A stretch of 64,000 nucleotides of DNA from Faecalibacterium duncaniae (lineage in GTDB: Bacteria; Bacillota; Clostridia; Oscillospirales; Ruminococcaceae): NCBI RefSeq assembly GCF_010509575.1, contig NZ_CP048437.1:744001-808000 (forward strand). The letters are read 5' to 3'. The position numbers were made by a program, and so were the translations under genes. Numbering within the stretch: position 1 is the first letter of the stretch; each line of letters starts with the position of its first letter. Shown in pieces: positions 40,111-49,638 of the stretch. The notes beneath the pieces were generated by a model. It was not told the DNA's origin, did no database searches, and saw only the letters and a list, made by a program, of their open reading frames with translations.

Positions 40111-43100
40111 GTGAACCCAAGTGGACCCCCGCCCAGCGGGCCGCTATCGAGGACCGGGGCGGCGCGCTGCTGGTGAGCGCGGCGGCGGGCAGCGGCAAAA
40201 CGGCTGTTCTGACGGAGCGGGCTGTCCGGCTCATCACCGACCCGGAGCATCCCGTGGATGCGGACCGTCTGCTCATCGTCACCTTTACCAATGCGGCGGC
40301 GGCAGAGCTGCGGGCCCGCATCGGGCAGGCACTTCTGAAGCGCAGCCAGGCGGAACCCGGCAATGGCGCGCTGCGCCGCCAGCGGATGCTGCTGCAGCGC
40401 GCACCCATCTGCACCATCGATGCCTTCTGTCTGGACCTGCTGCGCAAGCACTTTCAGGCGCTGGATATCCCGCCGGACTTTTCCCCCGCAGACCCCGGCA
40501 GTGTGGAGCTCCTGCGGGCCTCTGCCCTGAGCGAGACGCTGGAAAATGCCTACCGCGACCCGGATTTCTGCGCCTTTGCCGACCTCTACGGCAAGGGCCG
40601 CACCGACCGTGCGGCGGGCGAGACGATCCTGCATGTCTACGATTTCCTGCGCGCCCTGCCCGATTACGACAAAAAGCTGGACGAATTTCTGGCTCCGTGG
40701 CAGGAGGAAAACGGCTTTGCCGCCACCTGCTGGCATGATCTGCTGCTGGCCGAAGCCGCCCGCAGTGCCCGGGCGGCAGGGGAGCTGTTCCGCGCCGCGC
40801 TGGCTGACTGCCCGGGCGACCGGGAGCAGGAGCTGGCCGATGCCGAGGAAAAGAAAACGCCCTCTGCCCGGGAAAAGGCAAAGAATGCCGTGCTGGAAAA
40901 ATATACCGATGCCCAGGAACGGCTGGACAAGGCTGCCGCCCTGCTGGGCAGGGTGGAACAGCTGGCTGTGGCGGGGGAATGGACCCCGCTTTACGATCTG
41001 CTGACCCCCTATGTGCTGGGCATGGAGGAGCTGCCCGGCCTGAAAGGGATGAAAAAGCGGCTGAACGGCGAACACAAAAAAGTCATCCGCACCCGCGCCG
41101 ATGAGGGCGCGGCCCTGTTTGCGCAGATCCTTGAGCTGATCCCCTGCAGTGAGGAGGAGGCTGAGGCAGACCGCAGGGCCGCAGAGCCCCGCCTGCGGGC
41201 GCTGTTCGCGGCGGTGCGGGATTTCGATGCCCGGTTCTCGGCCAAAAAGCGGGACCGGAAGCTGCTGGAGTTCAGCGACTTTGAGCATCAGGCCCTCCAC
41301 CTGCTTCGTGACCAGGACGGCCCCCCCACTGCGCTGTGCGGGGTCATCCGGCAGAACTATGCCGCCGTGATGGTGGATGAATATCAGGACACCAACGCCC
41401 TGCAGGATGCCTTGTACCGGTGCCTTGCATCCCCGGCGGGGGACGACCTCTTCCTGGTGGGAGATCTGAAGCAGAGCATCTACCGCTTCCGGCAGGCAGA
41501 CCCCAGCATCTTCCGGGAAAAACTGGACAGCTGGCCCGCCCTGCCTGGCGGCGCAGCGCGGCCCCGCCCGGCAGAGGGGACCCCCGGCACCGATGCCATG
41601 CTGGCGCTGGATGCCAACTTCCGCTCGGCTCCGCAGGTGGTGGAAGGGATCAACTTCCTTTTCGAGCGGCTCATGTCCCCGGAACTCGGTGACACGGCCT
41701 ACGGCGACGGCCAGCGGCTGATCTGCGGGGCACCCGGGGAATACACGGGCAGCGTGGAGGCGCATTTCCTGCCCGATGACACCGCCGAAACGGACGCGGG
41801 CTGGATCGCCCGGCGCATCGAGGAACTGGTGCAGAGCGGCGAGCCGGTGCGGGACGGCAGTGCCACCCGCCCGGTGCAGTACGAGGACTGCTGCATCCTG
41901 CTGGCGGCGCGCATTGATTTTCCGGCCTATGTGGAAGCGTTGACCGCCCGGGGGATCCCGGTGTATGCGGATGCCCGCGAAAACCTGCTGGATGCCCCCC
42001 ACATCCGGCCCCTCATCGCCCTGCTGAAGGTCATTGACAACCCGGCGCAGGATATCTATCTTGCCGCCGCCATGCTGGGCCCGCTGTTCGGTTTCACCGA
42101 TGACGACCTTGTCCGCCTGCGGGCCAGAGCCGAAGAGATCCAGAAGCAGCAGGGGGAAAACGCCCCCCAGCGCATCAGCCTCTACGGCGCGCTGCTGCTC
42201 ACCGTGAACAGCGGGGAGGACACCCCTTTTACCGGAAAAGTCCGGGCGTTCTATGCCCGGCTGACCGAGCTGCGCCGGATGGCCCGCAGTGTCCCGGCAG
42301 AACAGCTGCTGGAGGAAATCTTTGCTTCCACCGGCTACCTTGCCGCACTGGGCGTGATGGAAAACGGTGCCCGCCGCCGGGAGGATGCCCGGCGGTTTGC
42401 TTCCTTCTGTGCCGGGGCCGGCTCCGGCGGCATCTCTGCGCTGGTGCGGGCCATTGACGCTGCGGCGCTGGCAGGCTCCACGGGGCAGGATACCGTGCCC
42501 GGCGGCTCCCGCCCCGGCTGTGTGACTGTGATGACCATCCACCGCTCCAAGGGGCTGCAGTTCCCGGTGGTGTTCGTGGCCGATACGGCCCGTCGCTTCA
42601 ATGCAGCCGATACCCGCCAGCCGGTGCTCCTGCATCGGATGTATGGGGCGGGCCTGCGCCTGCGCCCCGAGGAGGGCGAGGGCGCGTACAAGACGGCGGC
42701 TTACACGGCGCTCTCCAATGTCCACGCCGCCGAGATGCGCAGTGAGCAGATGCGCCTGCTCTATGTGGCGCTGACCCGCGCGCAGGATAAGCTCATCCTG
42801 ACCGTGCCGCTGGGCATCGGAAAGACCTCCAATCCCTTTACCAGAGCGGCGGCCTTCCTTGAAGCCGGGGCGGGGCAGACGCTCTGCCGACAGGCAAACA
42901 GCTTTGCCGACTGGCTCCGCGCGGCCCTGCTCGTCCACCCCAACGGCGGCCCTCTGCGCCGACTGGCCGAGGATCTGGAACTGCCCTTTGCGGATACCGG
43001 GAGCACCATCACCCTGACGGTGCAGCAGGCACTGCCCGAGGGCGTGGAGCCGCCCGACCCGGAACCTGAGGAAAGGCCGCTGGCACAGGCAGACCCGGCT

Positions 43101-43808
43101 CTGACCGAGGCACTGCGGCAGGGCTTTGCCTGGCAGTACCCTGCGGCGGAGCTGGCCAGAGTGCCCGCCAAGGTCAGCGTGACCGGCATCGTTCACAAGG
43201 CAGAGCAGACCACGCTGGAGCGCCCGGGCTTTCTGGCAAAGGACGGCCTGACCGCCGCCGAGATGGGCACGGCCCTTCACGCCTTCCTGGAGCACGCCGA
43301 TTTTGCGGCCCTTGCGGCGGCAAAACAGGCAGGCACGCTGGAAACGGCGATCCCTGCCGAGCGTGACCGGCAGGTGGAAGCAAAGCTCACCGCGCCCGAA
43401 ATTGCGGAGAAGCTGGATGCAGGGCGCATCCGCCGCTTTGTGGAGAGCGAAGCCTTTGCGCGCATCTGTGCCGCAGATGAGGTGCTGCGGGAGCTGGACT
43501 TCATCACGGCCCTGCCTGCCGCCGAGGTGCTGACCGCCCAGGGCACTGACTCCGCCGACAGCGCTGCCGTGGCACAGGCAAAGGTGCTGGTGCAGGGCAT
43601 CGCTGACCTGGTGCTGGTGTTCCCGAATCACCTGGAGCTGCTGGATTACAAGACGGACCGCCGAAAATCCGAGGATGACTTCCTTGCCGCCTATCGCGCC
43701 CAGCTTGACCTCTATGCTCTTGCCATCAGCAAGCGTTTTGCCCCGAAGCCGGTGACCTATAAGGGCATCTACTCGCTGGAACTGGGGAAGCTGATCGAGG
43801 TCAAGTGA
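40107..43808 (+). CDS. addA: ATP-dependent helicase/nuclease subunit A
   Basis: A 1233-residue UvrD-like helicase with a C-terminal nuclease. Walker A VSAAAGSGKTAVLTERAVRL (about 23-42), motif II VDEYQDTNALQ (about 424), motif III VGDLKQSIYRFRQADP (about 451), motif V/VI region MTIHRSKGLQFPVVF and RLLYVALTRAQDKL, and the nuclease signature LLDYKTDRRKSEDDF (about 1178). It loads onto DNA ends with AddB. ATGA overlap gives translational coupling. A repeat hairpin at 43820-43862 follows the stop and may weakly terminate. Confidence 0.96.
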   Translation: MSEPKWTPAQRAAIEDRGGALLVSAAAGSGKTAVLTERAVRLITDPEHPVDADRLLIVTFTNAAAAELRARIGQALLKRSQAEPGNGALRRQRMLLQRAPICTIDAFCLDLLRKHFQALDIPPDFSPADPGSVELLRASALSETLENAYRDPDFCAFADLYGKGRTDRAAGETILHVYDFLRALPDYDKKLDEFLAPWQEENGFAATCWHDLLLAEAARSARAAGELFRAALADCPGDREQELADAEEKKTPSAREKAKNAVLEKYTDAQERLDKAAALLGRVEQLAVAGEWTPLYDLLTPYVLGMEELPGLKGMKKRLNGEHKKVIRTRADEGAALFAQILELIPCSEEEAEADRRAAEPRLRALFAAVRDFDARFSAKKRDRKLLEFSDFEHQALHLLRDQDGPPTALCGVIRQNYAAVMVDEYQDTNALQDALYRCLASPAGDDLFLVGDLKQSIYRFRQADPSIFREKLDSWPALPGGAARPRPAEGTPGTDAMLALDANFRSAPQVVEGINFLFERLMSPELGDTAYGDGQRLICGAPGEYTGSVEAHFLPDDTAETDAGWIARRIEELVQSGEPVRDGSATRPVQYEDCCILLAARIDFPAYVEALTARGIPVYADARENLLDAPHIRPLIALLKVIDNPAQDIYLAAAMLGPLFGFTDDDLVRLRARAEEIQKQQGENAPQRISLYGALLLTVNSGEDTPFTGKVRAFYARLTELRRMARSVPAEQLLEEIFASTGYLAALGVMENGARRREDARRFASFCAGAGSGGISALVRAIDAAALAGSTGQDTVPGGSRPGCVTVMTIHRSKGLQFPVVFVADTARRFNAADTRQPVLLHRMYGAGLRLRPEEGEGAYKTAAYTALSNVHAAEMRSEQMRLLYVALTRAQDKLILTVPLGIGKTSNPFTRAAAFLEAGAGQTLCRQANSFADWLRAALLVHPNGGPLRRLAEDLELPFADTGSTITLTVQQALPEGVEPPDPEPEERPLAQADPALTEALRQGFAWQYPAAELARVPAKVSVTGIVHKAEQTTLERPGFLAKDGLTAAEMGTALHAFLEHADFAALAAAKQAGTLETAIPAERDRQVEAKLTAPEIAEKLDAGRIRRFVESEAFARICAADEVLRELDFITALPAAEVLTAQGTDSADSAAVAQAKVLVQGIADLVLVFPNHLELLDYKTDRRKSEDDFLAAYRAQLDLYALAISKRFAPKPVTYKGIYSLELGKLIEVK

Positions 43809-43819
43809 TGCTCTGTCCG

Positions 43820-43862
43820 ATCTCTCCGTCATTGCTGGCGCGCGTTAGCGCGACTGAGAGAT
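43820..43862. repeat. Short palindromic repeat relic after addA
   Basis: ATCTCTC (43820-43826) pairs with GAGAGAT (43856-43862) around GCGCGCGTTAGCGCG. It retains the CTCCGTCATTGCT motif of the repeat family. Confidence 0.7.
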
Positions 43863-43907
43863 TTGATCCATCTCAGAATATTTTTCCCTGAAATCGCGTA
43901 AAAGTGC

Positions 43908-43936
43908 TTGACAGGGCTTTGTGGGTGTGGTAAACT
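43908..43936 (+). promoter_or_regulatory. Strong promoter of infC-rpmI-rplT
   Basis: Consensus TTGACA (43908-43913), 17-bp spacer, TAAACT (43931-43936). The leader is about 195 nt. Confidence 0.85.
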
Positions 43937-43942
43937 ATTCCG

Positions 43943-44138
43943 GTAAAGAAAGCAGCTACGGCCTGTGCCGCGCTCGCCTTGTGGGGTCGGAATCCCCGGG
44001 CTATACCCAAACACGGTTCGATTCTTTGAACGAACTGCGCTTTTGTGTGAAATTTCGCGCGGCTGTCCTGCAAATGGGCGGCCGCGTTTTCTATGCCAAA
44101 TATTGCAACACTATGGATTATTGTTTGGAGGTGCATTC
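43943..44138 (+). promoter_or_regulatory. L20-type autoregulatory leader of the infC operon
   Basis: A long structured leader before infC, as known for Firmicutes in which ribosomal protein L20 binds its own leader and causes premature termination. Visible elements: a hairpin GTTCGATTCTTTGAAC-CGAAC near 44015-44035, and a terminator at 44058-44090. The assignment rests on position and the terminator; L20-binding bases were not verified. Confidence 0.65.
44058..44090 (+). terminator. Attenuator terminator in the infC leader
   Basis: CGCGGCTGTCC (44058-44068) pairs with GGGCGGCCGCG (44076-44086), two G-T pairs, followed by TTTT. It lies 48 nt before the infC start. Confidence 0.75.
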
Positions 44139-44672
44139 ATTATCGCTACCGCTGGAAAGTCGAAGGAACTGGAGATCAACGGTCAGATCCGTGATCGTGA
44201 AGTTCGCCTGATCGGTGCCGATGGCGAGCAGAAGGGCGTTGTGTCCATTCAGGTGGCCATGCGCGCTGCAGAAGAAGCCGGGCTCGATCTGGTCAAGATC
44301 GCACCGCAGGCTACCCCGCCTGTGTGCAAGGTGCTGGATTACGGCAAATACCGTTTTGAACAGCAGAAGAAGGAGAAGGAAGCCAAGAAGAACCAGAAAG
44401 TGGTCGAGGTCAAGGAGACCCGCCTTTCGCTCAATATTGACACCAACGACTTCAACACCAAGCTGAACCAGACCGCCAAGTTCCTGGCCGCTGGTCACAA
44501 GGTGAAGGCTTCGATCCGCTTCCGCGGCCGTGAGATGGCACACAGTGCTCTGGGTGCTGACGTGCTGAAACGCTTTGCCGAGGCTCTGCCCCAGGCAAGC
44601 ATGGATAAGCCGCCGGTGCTCGAGGGCCGCACGATGTCCATTCTGCTGATCCCGAAACCCAATAAGGACTAA
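44139..44672 (+). CDS. infC: Translation initiation factor IF-3, non-AUG start
   Basis: A 177-residue factor that binds the 30S subunit and checks the start codon. N-domain LEINGQIRDREVRLIGADGE (about 12-31), linker KYRFEQQKKEKEAKKNQKVV (about 69-88) and C-domain IDTNDFNTKLNQTAKFLAAG..IRFRGREMAH. No in-frame ATG lies near the Shine-Dalgarno GGAGGT (44127-44132); ATT at 44139 (6-nt spacing) is the likely start, with ATC 44142 the alternative. A rare start lets IF-3 repress its own translation. Confidence 0.92.
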   Translation: MIATAGKSKELEINGQIRDREVRLIGADGEQKGVVSIQVAMRAAEEAGLDLVKIAPQATPPVCKVLDYGKYRFEQQKKEKEAKKNQKVVEVKETRLSLNIDTNDFNTKLNQTAKFLAAGHKVKASIRFRGREMAHSALGADVLKRFAEALPQASMDKPPVLEGRTMSILLIPKPNKD

Positions 44673-44690
44673 TTTTAGGAGGAAACTAAA

Positions 44691-44894
44691 ATGGCTAAGA
44701 TGAAACTGAAGACGCATTCCGGCGCTAAGAAGCGCTTTAAGCTGACCAAGAACGGCAAGATCAAGCGCGGTCACGCATTCCGCAGCCACATCCTGACCAA
44801 GAAGACCACCAAGCTGACCCGTGGCTACCGTCAGCCCAACTACGTTGACAAGACCAACGCCGCTACCATCAAGAGCATGCTGCCCTACGCCTAA
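44691..44894 (+). CDS. rpmI: 50S ribosomal protein L35
   Basis: A 67-residue basic ribosomal protein with the family start [19 protein letters not shown] and [15 protein letters not shown]. Preceded by AGGAGG. Middle gene of infC-rpmI-rplT, 18 nt after infC. Confidence 0.97.
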   Translation: MAKMKLKTHSGAKKRFKLTKNGKIKRGHAFRSHILTKKTTKLTRGYRQPNYVDKTNAATIKSMLPYA

Positions 44895-44947
44895 GTGCGA
44901 GCCGCAGGCAAAGACATTCTAAGAGATAACTAAAGGAGATATAAAAA

Positions 44948-45298
44948 ATGGCACGTATCAAGGGCGCAACCATGACTCACAAACGTCGTAAGAAGATGCT
45001 GAAGCTGGCTAAGGGCTTCTATGGCTGCAAGAGCAAGCACTTTAAGATGGCCAAGCAGCAGGTCATGAAGAGCGGCAACTACGCTCTGGCTGGCCGCCGC
45101 ATGAAGAAGCGTCAGTTCCGCAACCTGTGGATTTGCCGCATCAACAATGCAGTTCGTCCCCTGGGCATGAACTACTCCACCTTCATGGCTGGCCTGAAGA
45201 AGGCAGGCATCGAGCTGAACCGCAAGATGCTGAGCGAGATGGCCATCAACGATCCTCAGAGCTTTGCTGCTCTGGTCGAGACCGTGAAGAACGCCTGA
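44948..45298 (+). CDS. rplT: 50S ribosomal protein L20
   Basis: A 116-residue early-assembly protein of the large subunit ([40 protein letters not shown]), and the likely repressor that binds the infC leader. Shine-Dalgarno AAAGGAG. Strong terminator 14 bp after the stop. Confidence 0.97.
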   Translation: MARIKGATMTHKRRKKMLKLAKGFYGCKSKHFKMAKQQVMKSGNYALAGRRMKKRQFRNLWICRINNAVRPLGMNYSTFMAGLKKAGIELNRKMLSEMAINDPQSFAALVETVKNA

Positions 45299-45311
45299 TA
45301 AAGACCTGAAA

Positions 45312-45349
45312 GACGCCCGCGCGTAGTAAAATACGCGGGCGTCCTTTTT
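45312..45349 (+). terminator. Terminator of the infC operon
   Basis: GACGCCCGCGCGTA (45312-45325) pairs with TACGCGGGCGTC (45332-45343) with a 2-nt bulge, followed by CTTTTT. Confidence 0.9.
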
Positions 45350-45378
45350 GTATATTTTAGTATCTTCTGGAGGACCGC

Positions 45379-46158
45379 ATGGAAAAGATCACCAGCCGGG
45401 AAAACGCAAAGATCAAATATGCCTGCCGCCTTGCTTCCAGCGGGGCGTTCCGGCGCAGTGAGGGGAAATTTCTGGCCGAGGGCCGCAAGCTCTGCCCGGA
45501 GCTCTGCCGCGGCGCGGCGCTGGAGACCCTGTTCTGCACCGAGGCAGCGCTGGAAAAGTGCCCGGAGCTGGCCGGGCTGCCCGGGGAGCACTATCTGGTG
45601 GAGGACCATGTGGCCGATAAGCTGGCCGATGTGGGCACCCATCAGGGCGTGTTCGGCATCTTCCGCACCCCGGTGCACACGCTGGACGAGGCAAAGACCG
45701 GCGGGCGGTATCTGGCGCTTGAGCGGGTGCAGGACCCCGGCAACGTGGGCACGCTGCTGCGCTCTGCCGCCGCGTTTGGCTTTGACGGCGTGCTGCTGAG
45801 CGATGGCTGTGCCAGCGTGTTTGCCCCCAAGACCCTGCGGGCCTCCATGGGGGCCGCCGTGCGGGTGCCGGTGATGGAGGTGGGGGCAATGCCTGCCGCC
45901 ATTGCCGCCCTGCGGGCAAAGAACATCACCTGCCTTGCGGCGGCACTCTACCAGAGCCAGCCCCTGAGCGCGGCCCGGCCCGGCTACCCGGGCGGTGTCT
46001 GCGTGGTCATTGGCAGCGAGGGCCAGGGCCTGACGGAAGAGACCATTGCCGCCTGCAGCGGCACCGTGCGCATCCCCATGACCGACCGGGTGGAAAGCCT
46101 GAACGCCGGCATTGCGGGCAGCATCCTGCTGTGGCATTTCCGGGAGGAGAGCCTGTGA
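45379..46158 (+). CDS. TrmH/SpoU family RNA 2'-O-methyltransferase
   Basis: A 259-residue SPOUT enzyme that methylates a ribose in rRNA or tRNA. N-terminal substrate-binding domain (about 1-95; KFLAEGRKL), then motif 1 ALERVQDPGNVGTLLRSAAA (about 114-133), motif 2 VVIGSEGQGLTEE (about 209-221) and motif 3 IPMTDRVESLNAGIAGSILL (about 231-250), including the knotted SAM site. The exact target (RlmB-like or TrmH-like) cannot be told. ATG 45379 follows GGAGG. It overlaps dprA by 4 nt. Confidence 0.92.
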   Translation: MEKITSRENAKIKYACRLASSGAFRRSEGKFLAEGRKLCPELCRGAALETLFCTEAALEKCPELAGLPGEHYLVEDHVADKLADVGTHQGVFGIFRTPVHTLDEAKTGGRYLALERVQDPGNVGTLLRSAAAFGFDGVLLSDGCASVFAPKTLRASMGAAVRVPVMEVGAMPAAIAALRAKNITCLAAALYQSQPLSAARPGYPGGVCVVIGSEGQGLTEETIAACSGTVRIPMTDRVESLNAGIAGSILLWHFREESL

Positions 46159-47300
46159 CCGGGCCCGGCTTCGGCCAGACCAGTCTTTTCCCGCCCGAAC
46201 CGGCCCCCGACCCGCTGCTCTGCTGGCTCTGGCTGGCAAACACGCTGGGCGCGGGCAGCAGCCATGCAGGCCGGGTGCTGGATGTGTTTGGCGGGGCGCA
46301 GGAGGCCTGGGAGAACCGGGATTCCGATGCGTTCCGCAAAGCGGTGGGCAGCCCGGCCTTTGCCCGGGCCAACCTGCCCGACAACACCCCAGCGCATTAC
46401 TGGGCCTTTGCACGGCGGTGTGCGGCGCGGAATATCCGCATCCTGCCCTATGACGACCCGGATTACCCGCTGGCGTTTTCCCGCATTCCCGATATGCCGC
46501 TGGTGCTCTACTGCACCGGCGACCCCCTCTGGCTCAATGAGCCGGGGGCTGTGGGGATGGTGGGCAGCCGCAGGCCCACCGAGTACGGCCTGCAGGCGGC
46601 GGCAGACCTGGGCAGCGGTCTGGCCAAAAACGGGGCCATCATCGTCAGCGGTCTGGCCGATGGGCTGGACAGCGCCGGACACCGGGCCGCAGTGAAGGAA
46701 AACTGCCCCACCATCGGGGTGCTGGGCGTGCCCATTGACCGCACCTACCCGGCCTCCAACCGGGAGCTGCGGAAAAAGATCGAGCAAAAGGGCTGCGTGA
46801 TCAGCGAGTACCCGCCCGAGAGCGGCCCCGTTGGCCCCAATGGCTTTTTGCAGCGCAACCGGCTCATTGCGGCGCTGTCCTCGGCGCTGGTGGTGGTGGA
46901 AGCGCAGGAAAAGAGCGGCACCATGTCCACAGTCAACCATGCCGAGCGGTATGGCAAGCCGGTGTTCGTGGTGCCGGGCAGCATCTACTCGCCCAACTCA
47001 GCAGGCACCAACGCCCTGCTGCAGGAGGGCCGGGCCAAAGCCGTCTGCAAACCCAGCGACCTGTTCGGGGTGCTGGGCCTGCGGGGTGCGGCGGCTCCGG
47101 CAGTGGTGCGCTCTGCGCCTGACCCCATGAGCGAGACCGAGCGCAGGGTGCTGGCCTGTATCGGCCCCAAGGCAAAGGGCGTGGAGGAGCTGGGCGCGGC
47201 AAGCGGCCTGCCCACCGGCCTGCTGCTGGGCACCCTGATGAAGCTGGAGCTGGCGGGCCGTGTGACCTGCCTGCCCGGCAAGCGGTATATTCTGCGCTGA
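46155..47300 (+). CDS. dprA: DNA processing protein DprA, GTG start
   Basis: A 381-residue protein that binds incoming single-stranded DNA and loads RecA during transformation. An N-terminal helical domain (about 20-75) precedes the Rossmann core: GAVGMVGSRRPTEYGLQAAA (about 134-153), IIVSGLADGLDSAGHRAAV (about 164-182) and NGFLQRNRLIAALSSALVVV (about 229-248). A C-terminal winged-helix domain (about 325-381) is present. GTG 46155 overlaps the methyltransferase stop (GTGA) after GGGAGGAG. No other competence genes are in the window. Confidence 0.94.
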   Translation: MTGPGFGQTSLFPPEPAPDPLLCWLWLANTLGAGSSHAGRVLDVFGGAQEAWENRDSDAFRKAVGSPAFARANLPDNTPAHYWAFARRCAARNIRILPYDDPDYPLAFSRIPDMPLVLYCTGDPLWLNEPGAVGMVGSRRPTEYGLQAAADLGSGLAKNGAIIVSGLADGLDSAGHRAAVKENCPTIGVLGVPIDRTYPASNRELRKKIEQKGCVISEYPPESGPVGPNGFLQRNRLIAALSSALVVVEAQEKSGTMSTVNHAERYGKPVFVVPGSIYSPNSAGTNALLQEGRAKAVCKPSDLFGVLGLRGAAAPAVVRSAPDPMSETERRVLACIGPKAKGVEELGAASGLPTGLLLGTLMKLELAGRVTCLPGKRYILR

Positions 47301-47325
47301 ACTGCGCAATTTAAGTTGAATGAAA

Positions 47326-47378
47326 CCTCTCAGTTTCGCTGACGCTCGCCAGCTCCCCTAATAAGGGAGCCCTTGGCA
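47326..47378. repeat. Palindromic repeat copy between dprA and topA
   Basis: CCTCTCAGTTTCGCTGACGC..CTAATAAGGGAGCCCTTGGCA. Confidence 0.85.
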
Positions 47379-47438
47379 TTTCGTTGGGTTTTACTACCGC
47401 CGTCAGGCTGGGAGTTTATAATATAGGAGAAGAGAACC

Positions 47439-49523
47439 ATGGCAAAACTGGTAATCGTGGAGTCGCCGGCAAAGGCGAAGACCATTGGCAAATATCTGGG
47501 CAAGGATTACGAGGTCACGGCCAGCATGGGCCACATCCGGGACCTGCCTAAGTCCCAGCTGGGCATCGACGTAGAACATGACTACGCCCCCCAGTACATC
47601 AATATCAAAGATAAATCCAAGCTCATCAAGGAGCTCAAGGCAAAAGCCAAGCAGGCCGACGGCGTTCTGCTGGCAACCGACCCGGACCGTGAGGGCGAAG
47701 CCATCAGCTGGCATCTGGCCAATATCCTGGGGCTGGACCCCCACGAGCCCAACCGCGTGACCTTTGACGAGATCACCAAAAAGGGCGTGCAGAAGGGCAT
47801 GGCCAATCCCCGTGCCATCGACGAGGATCTGTTCAACGCCCAGCAGGCCCGCCGCATCCTCGACCGTCTGGTGGGTTATAAGCTCAGCCCTTTTCTGTGG
47901 CGGAAGGTGCGCCGGGGCCTGTCGGCGGGCCGTGTCCAGAGCGTGGCGGTGCGGCTGATCGATGACCGCGAGAAGGAGATCGAGAACTTCAAGCCCGAGG
48001 AATACTGGAACGTGGATGCCACGCTGGGCACCGGCCACAAGAGCTTTACCGCCCGCCTGGCCTCCGACAGCACCGGCAAAAAGCTGCTGCCCAAAAACGA
48101 GGCAGAGGCCCGTGCCATCGAAAAGGGTCTGGAGGGTGCCGAGTATACCGTGGGCGAACTGAAAAAAGGCAAGCGGGCCAAGCAGCCCACCCCGGCCTTT
48201 ATCACCAGTACCCTGCAGCAGGAGGCCTCCCGCCGTCTGGGCTTTACGGCTACCCGCACCATGCGTGCCGCCCAGACCCTGTACGAAGGCGTAGACATTG
48301 CGGGCCACGGCACCATGGGTCTGATCACCTATATGCGTACCGACAGCCTGCGCATCTCCGATGAAGCGGTCACCGCTGCAAAGGAGTATATTGCGGACGC
48401 TTACGGCGAACAGTATATCTGCCCCTACAAGCGCACCTGGAAGACCAAGAGCGCGACCGCTGCGCAGGATGCCCACGAAGCCATCCGTCCCTCGGTGCCG
48501 GGGCTGACCCCTGACGAGGTGGACAAGAGCATCAGCGGCGATACCGCCAAGCTCTACCGGATGATCTGGAGCCGCTTTATGGCCAGCCAGATGGCGGACT
48601 GCCAGCAGGATACCGTGAGCGTGACCGTGTATGCGGGGGACTACCGCTTCAAGGCCAGCGGCTACACCGTGACCTTTGATGGCTTTACCGTGCTGTACGA
48701 GGAAGCCACCGATGAAAAGGAAAAGAAGGAGACCAGCCTGCCCCCGCTGGAACAGGGCCAGCTGCTCAAGCTCAAGGAGCTGAAGAGTGAGCAGAAATTC
48801 ACCCAGCCCCCCGCCCGCTACACCGAAGCGACCCTGATCAAGGCGCTGGAGGAAAATGGCATTGGCCGTCCCTCGACCTATGCGCCCATCATCACCACCA
48901 TCATCGACCGCGGCTATGTGGAGCGGGAGCAGAAAAAGCTCAAGCCCACCCTGCTGGGCCGCGCCGTGGACGGCCTGATGCTGGAGCAGTTCCCCCATAT
49001 CGTGGACGTGGACTTCTCGGCTGAGATGGAGAAGAACCTGGATAAGATCGAGAGCGGCAAGGCCGATTGGCACAAGACCGTGGATGATTTCTATCAGGGC
49101 TTTGCCGCCAGCCTGGAACAGGCCGAAAAGAACATGGAGGGCAAGAAGGTCAAGGTGCCGGACGAGCCTTCCAGCGAGGTCTGCGACCTCTGCGGCCGCC
49201 CCATGGTCATCAAGGTGGGCAAGTACGGCAAGTTCCTGGCCTGCTCCGGCTTTCCCGAGTGCCGGGGCACCAAGCGTCTGGTCAAGGACACCGGCGGTGT
49301 CTGCCCCAAGTGCGGCAAGGGCCGGATGCTGGAGCGCAAGAGCGCCAAGGGCCGCATCTACTACGGCTGCGAGCGCTACCCCGACTGCGACTTTATGACC
49401 TGGGATACCCCGGTGCCCACCAAGTGCGAAAAGTGCGGCTCCACCCTGTTCCGCAAGGGCTCCAAGCTCTACTGCGCAAAAGAGGGCTGCGGCTTTGAGA
49501 TGCCGGTGCCGAAGAAGGATTGA
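47439..49523 (+). CDS. topA: DNA topoisomerase I
   Basis: A 694-residue type IA topoisomerase that relaxes negative supercoils. TOPRIM domain: VIVESPAKAKTIGKYLG (about 5-21) and TDPDREGEAISWHL (about 84-97). Catalytic Tyr about 298 in LITYMRTDSLRIS. The C-terminus has three four-Cys zinc ribbons (from CDLCGRPM, about 578, from CPKCGKGRM and from CEKCGSTLF), the last starting close to the end. ATG 47439 follows TAGGAGAAGAG. Confidence 0.96.
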   Translation: MAKLVIVESPAKAKTIGKYLGKDYEVTASMGHIRDLPKSQLGIDVEHDYAPQYINIKDKSKLIKELKAKAKQADGVLLATDPDREGEAISWHLANILGLDPHEPNRVTFDEITKKGVQKGMANPRAIDEDLFNAQQARRILDRLVGYKLSPFLWRKVRRGLSAGRVQSVAVRLIDDREKEIENFKPEEYWNVDATLGTGHKSFTARLASDSTGKKLLPKNEAEARAIEKGLEGAEYTVGELKKGKRAKQPTPAFITSTLQQEASRRLGFTATRTMRAAQTLYEGVDIAGHGTMGLITYMRTDSLRISDEAVTAAKEYIADAYGEQYICPYKRTWKTKSATAAQDAHEAIRPSVPGLTPDEVDKSISGDTAKLYRMIWSRFMASQMADCQQDTVSVTVYAGDYRFKASGYTVTFDGFTVLYEEATDEKEKKETSLPPLEQGQLLKLKELKSEQKFTQPPARYTEATLIKALEENGIGRPSTYAPIITTIIDRGYVEREQKKLKPTLLGRAVDGLMLEQFPHIVDVDFSAEMEKNLDKIESGKADWHKTVDDFYQGFAASLEQAEKNMEGKKVKVPDEPSSEVCDLCGRPMVIKVGKYGKFLACSGFPECRGTKRLVKDTGGVCPKCGKGRMLERKSAKGRIYYGCERYPDCDFMTWDTPVPTKCEKCGSTLFRKGSKLYCAKEGCGFEMPVPKKD

Positions 49524-49528
49524 TCAAA

Positions 49529-49582
49529 CCTCTCAGTCAATGCTTCGCATTGCCAGCTCCCCTAGTAGGGGAGCCCTTGGCA
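49529..49582. repeat. Palindromic repeat copy between topA and trmFO
   Basis: CCTCTCAGTCAATGCTTCGC..CCCCTAGTAGGGGAGCCCTTGGCA, five bases after the topA stop. Confidence 0.88.
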
Positions 49583-49638
49583 GGGCGGAAAGTTTTTCCT
49601 GACTGCTGGAAGTGCGAGATAAGATAAAGGGATACAAC

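Noticed and set aside
39996..43832. A 1278-codon open frame antisense to addA, and similar long antisense frames over addB, smc, leuS, glgP and the P-type ATPase
   Set aside because: They mirror GC-rich codon use of real genes on the other strand, have no ribosome-binding site, and encode low-complexity His/Gln/Gly-rich sequences with no family resemblance.
43965..44035. A tRNA gene suggested by GGTTCGATT in the infC leader
   Set aside because: No acceptor stem, anticodon arm or T-arm pairing can be built; the segment fits an infC leader.
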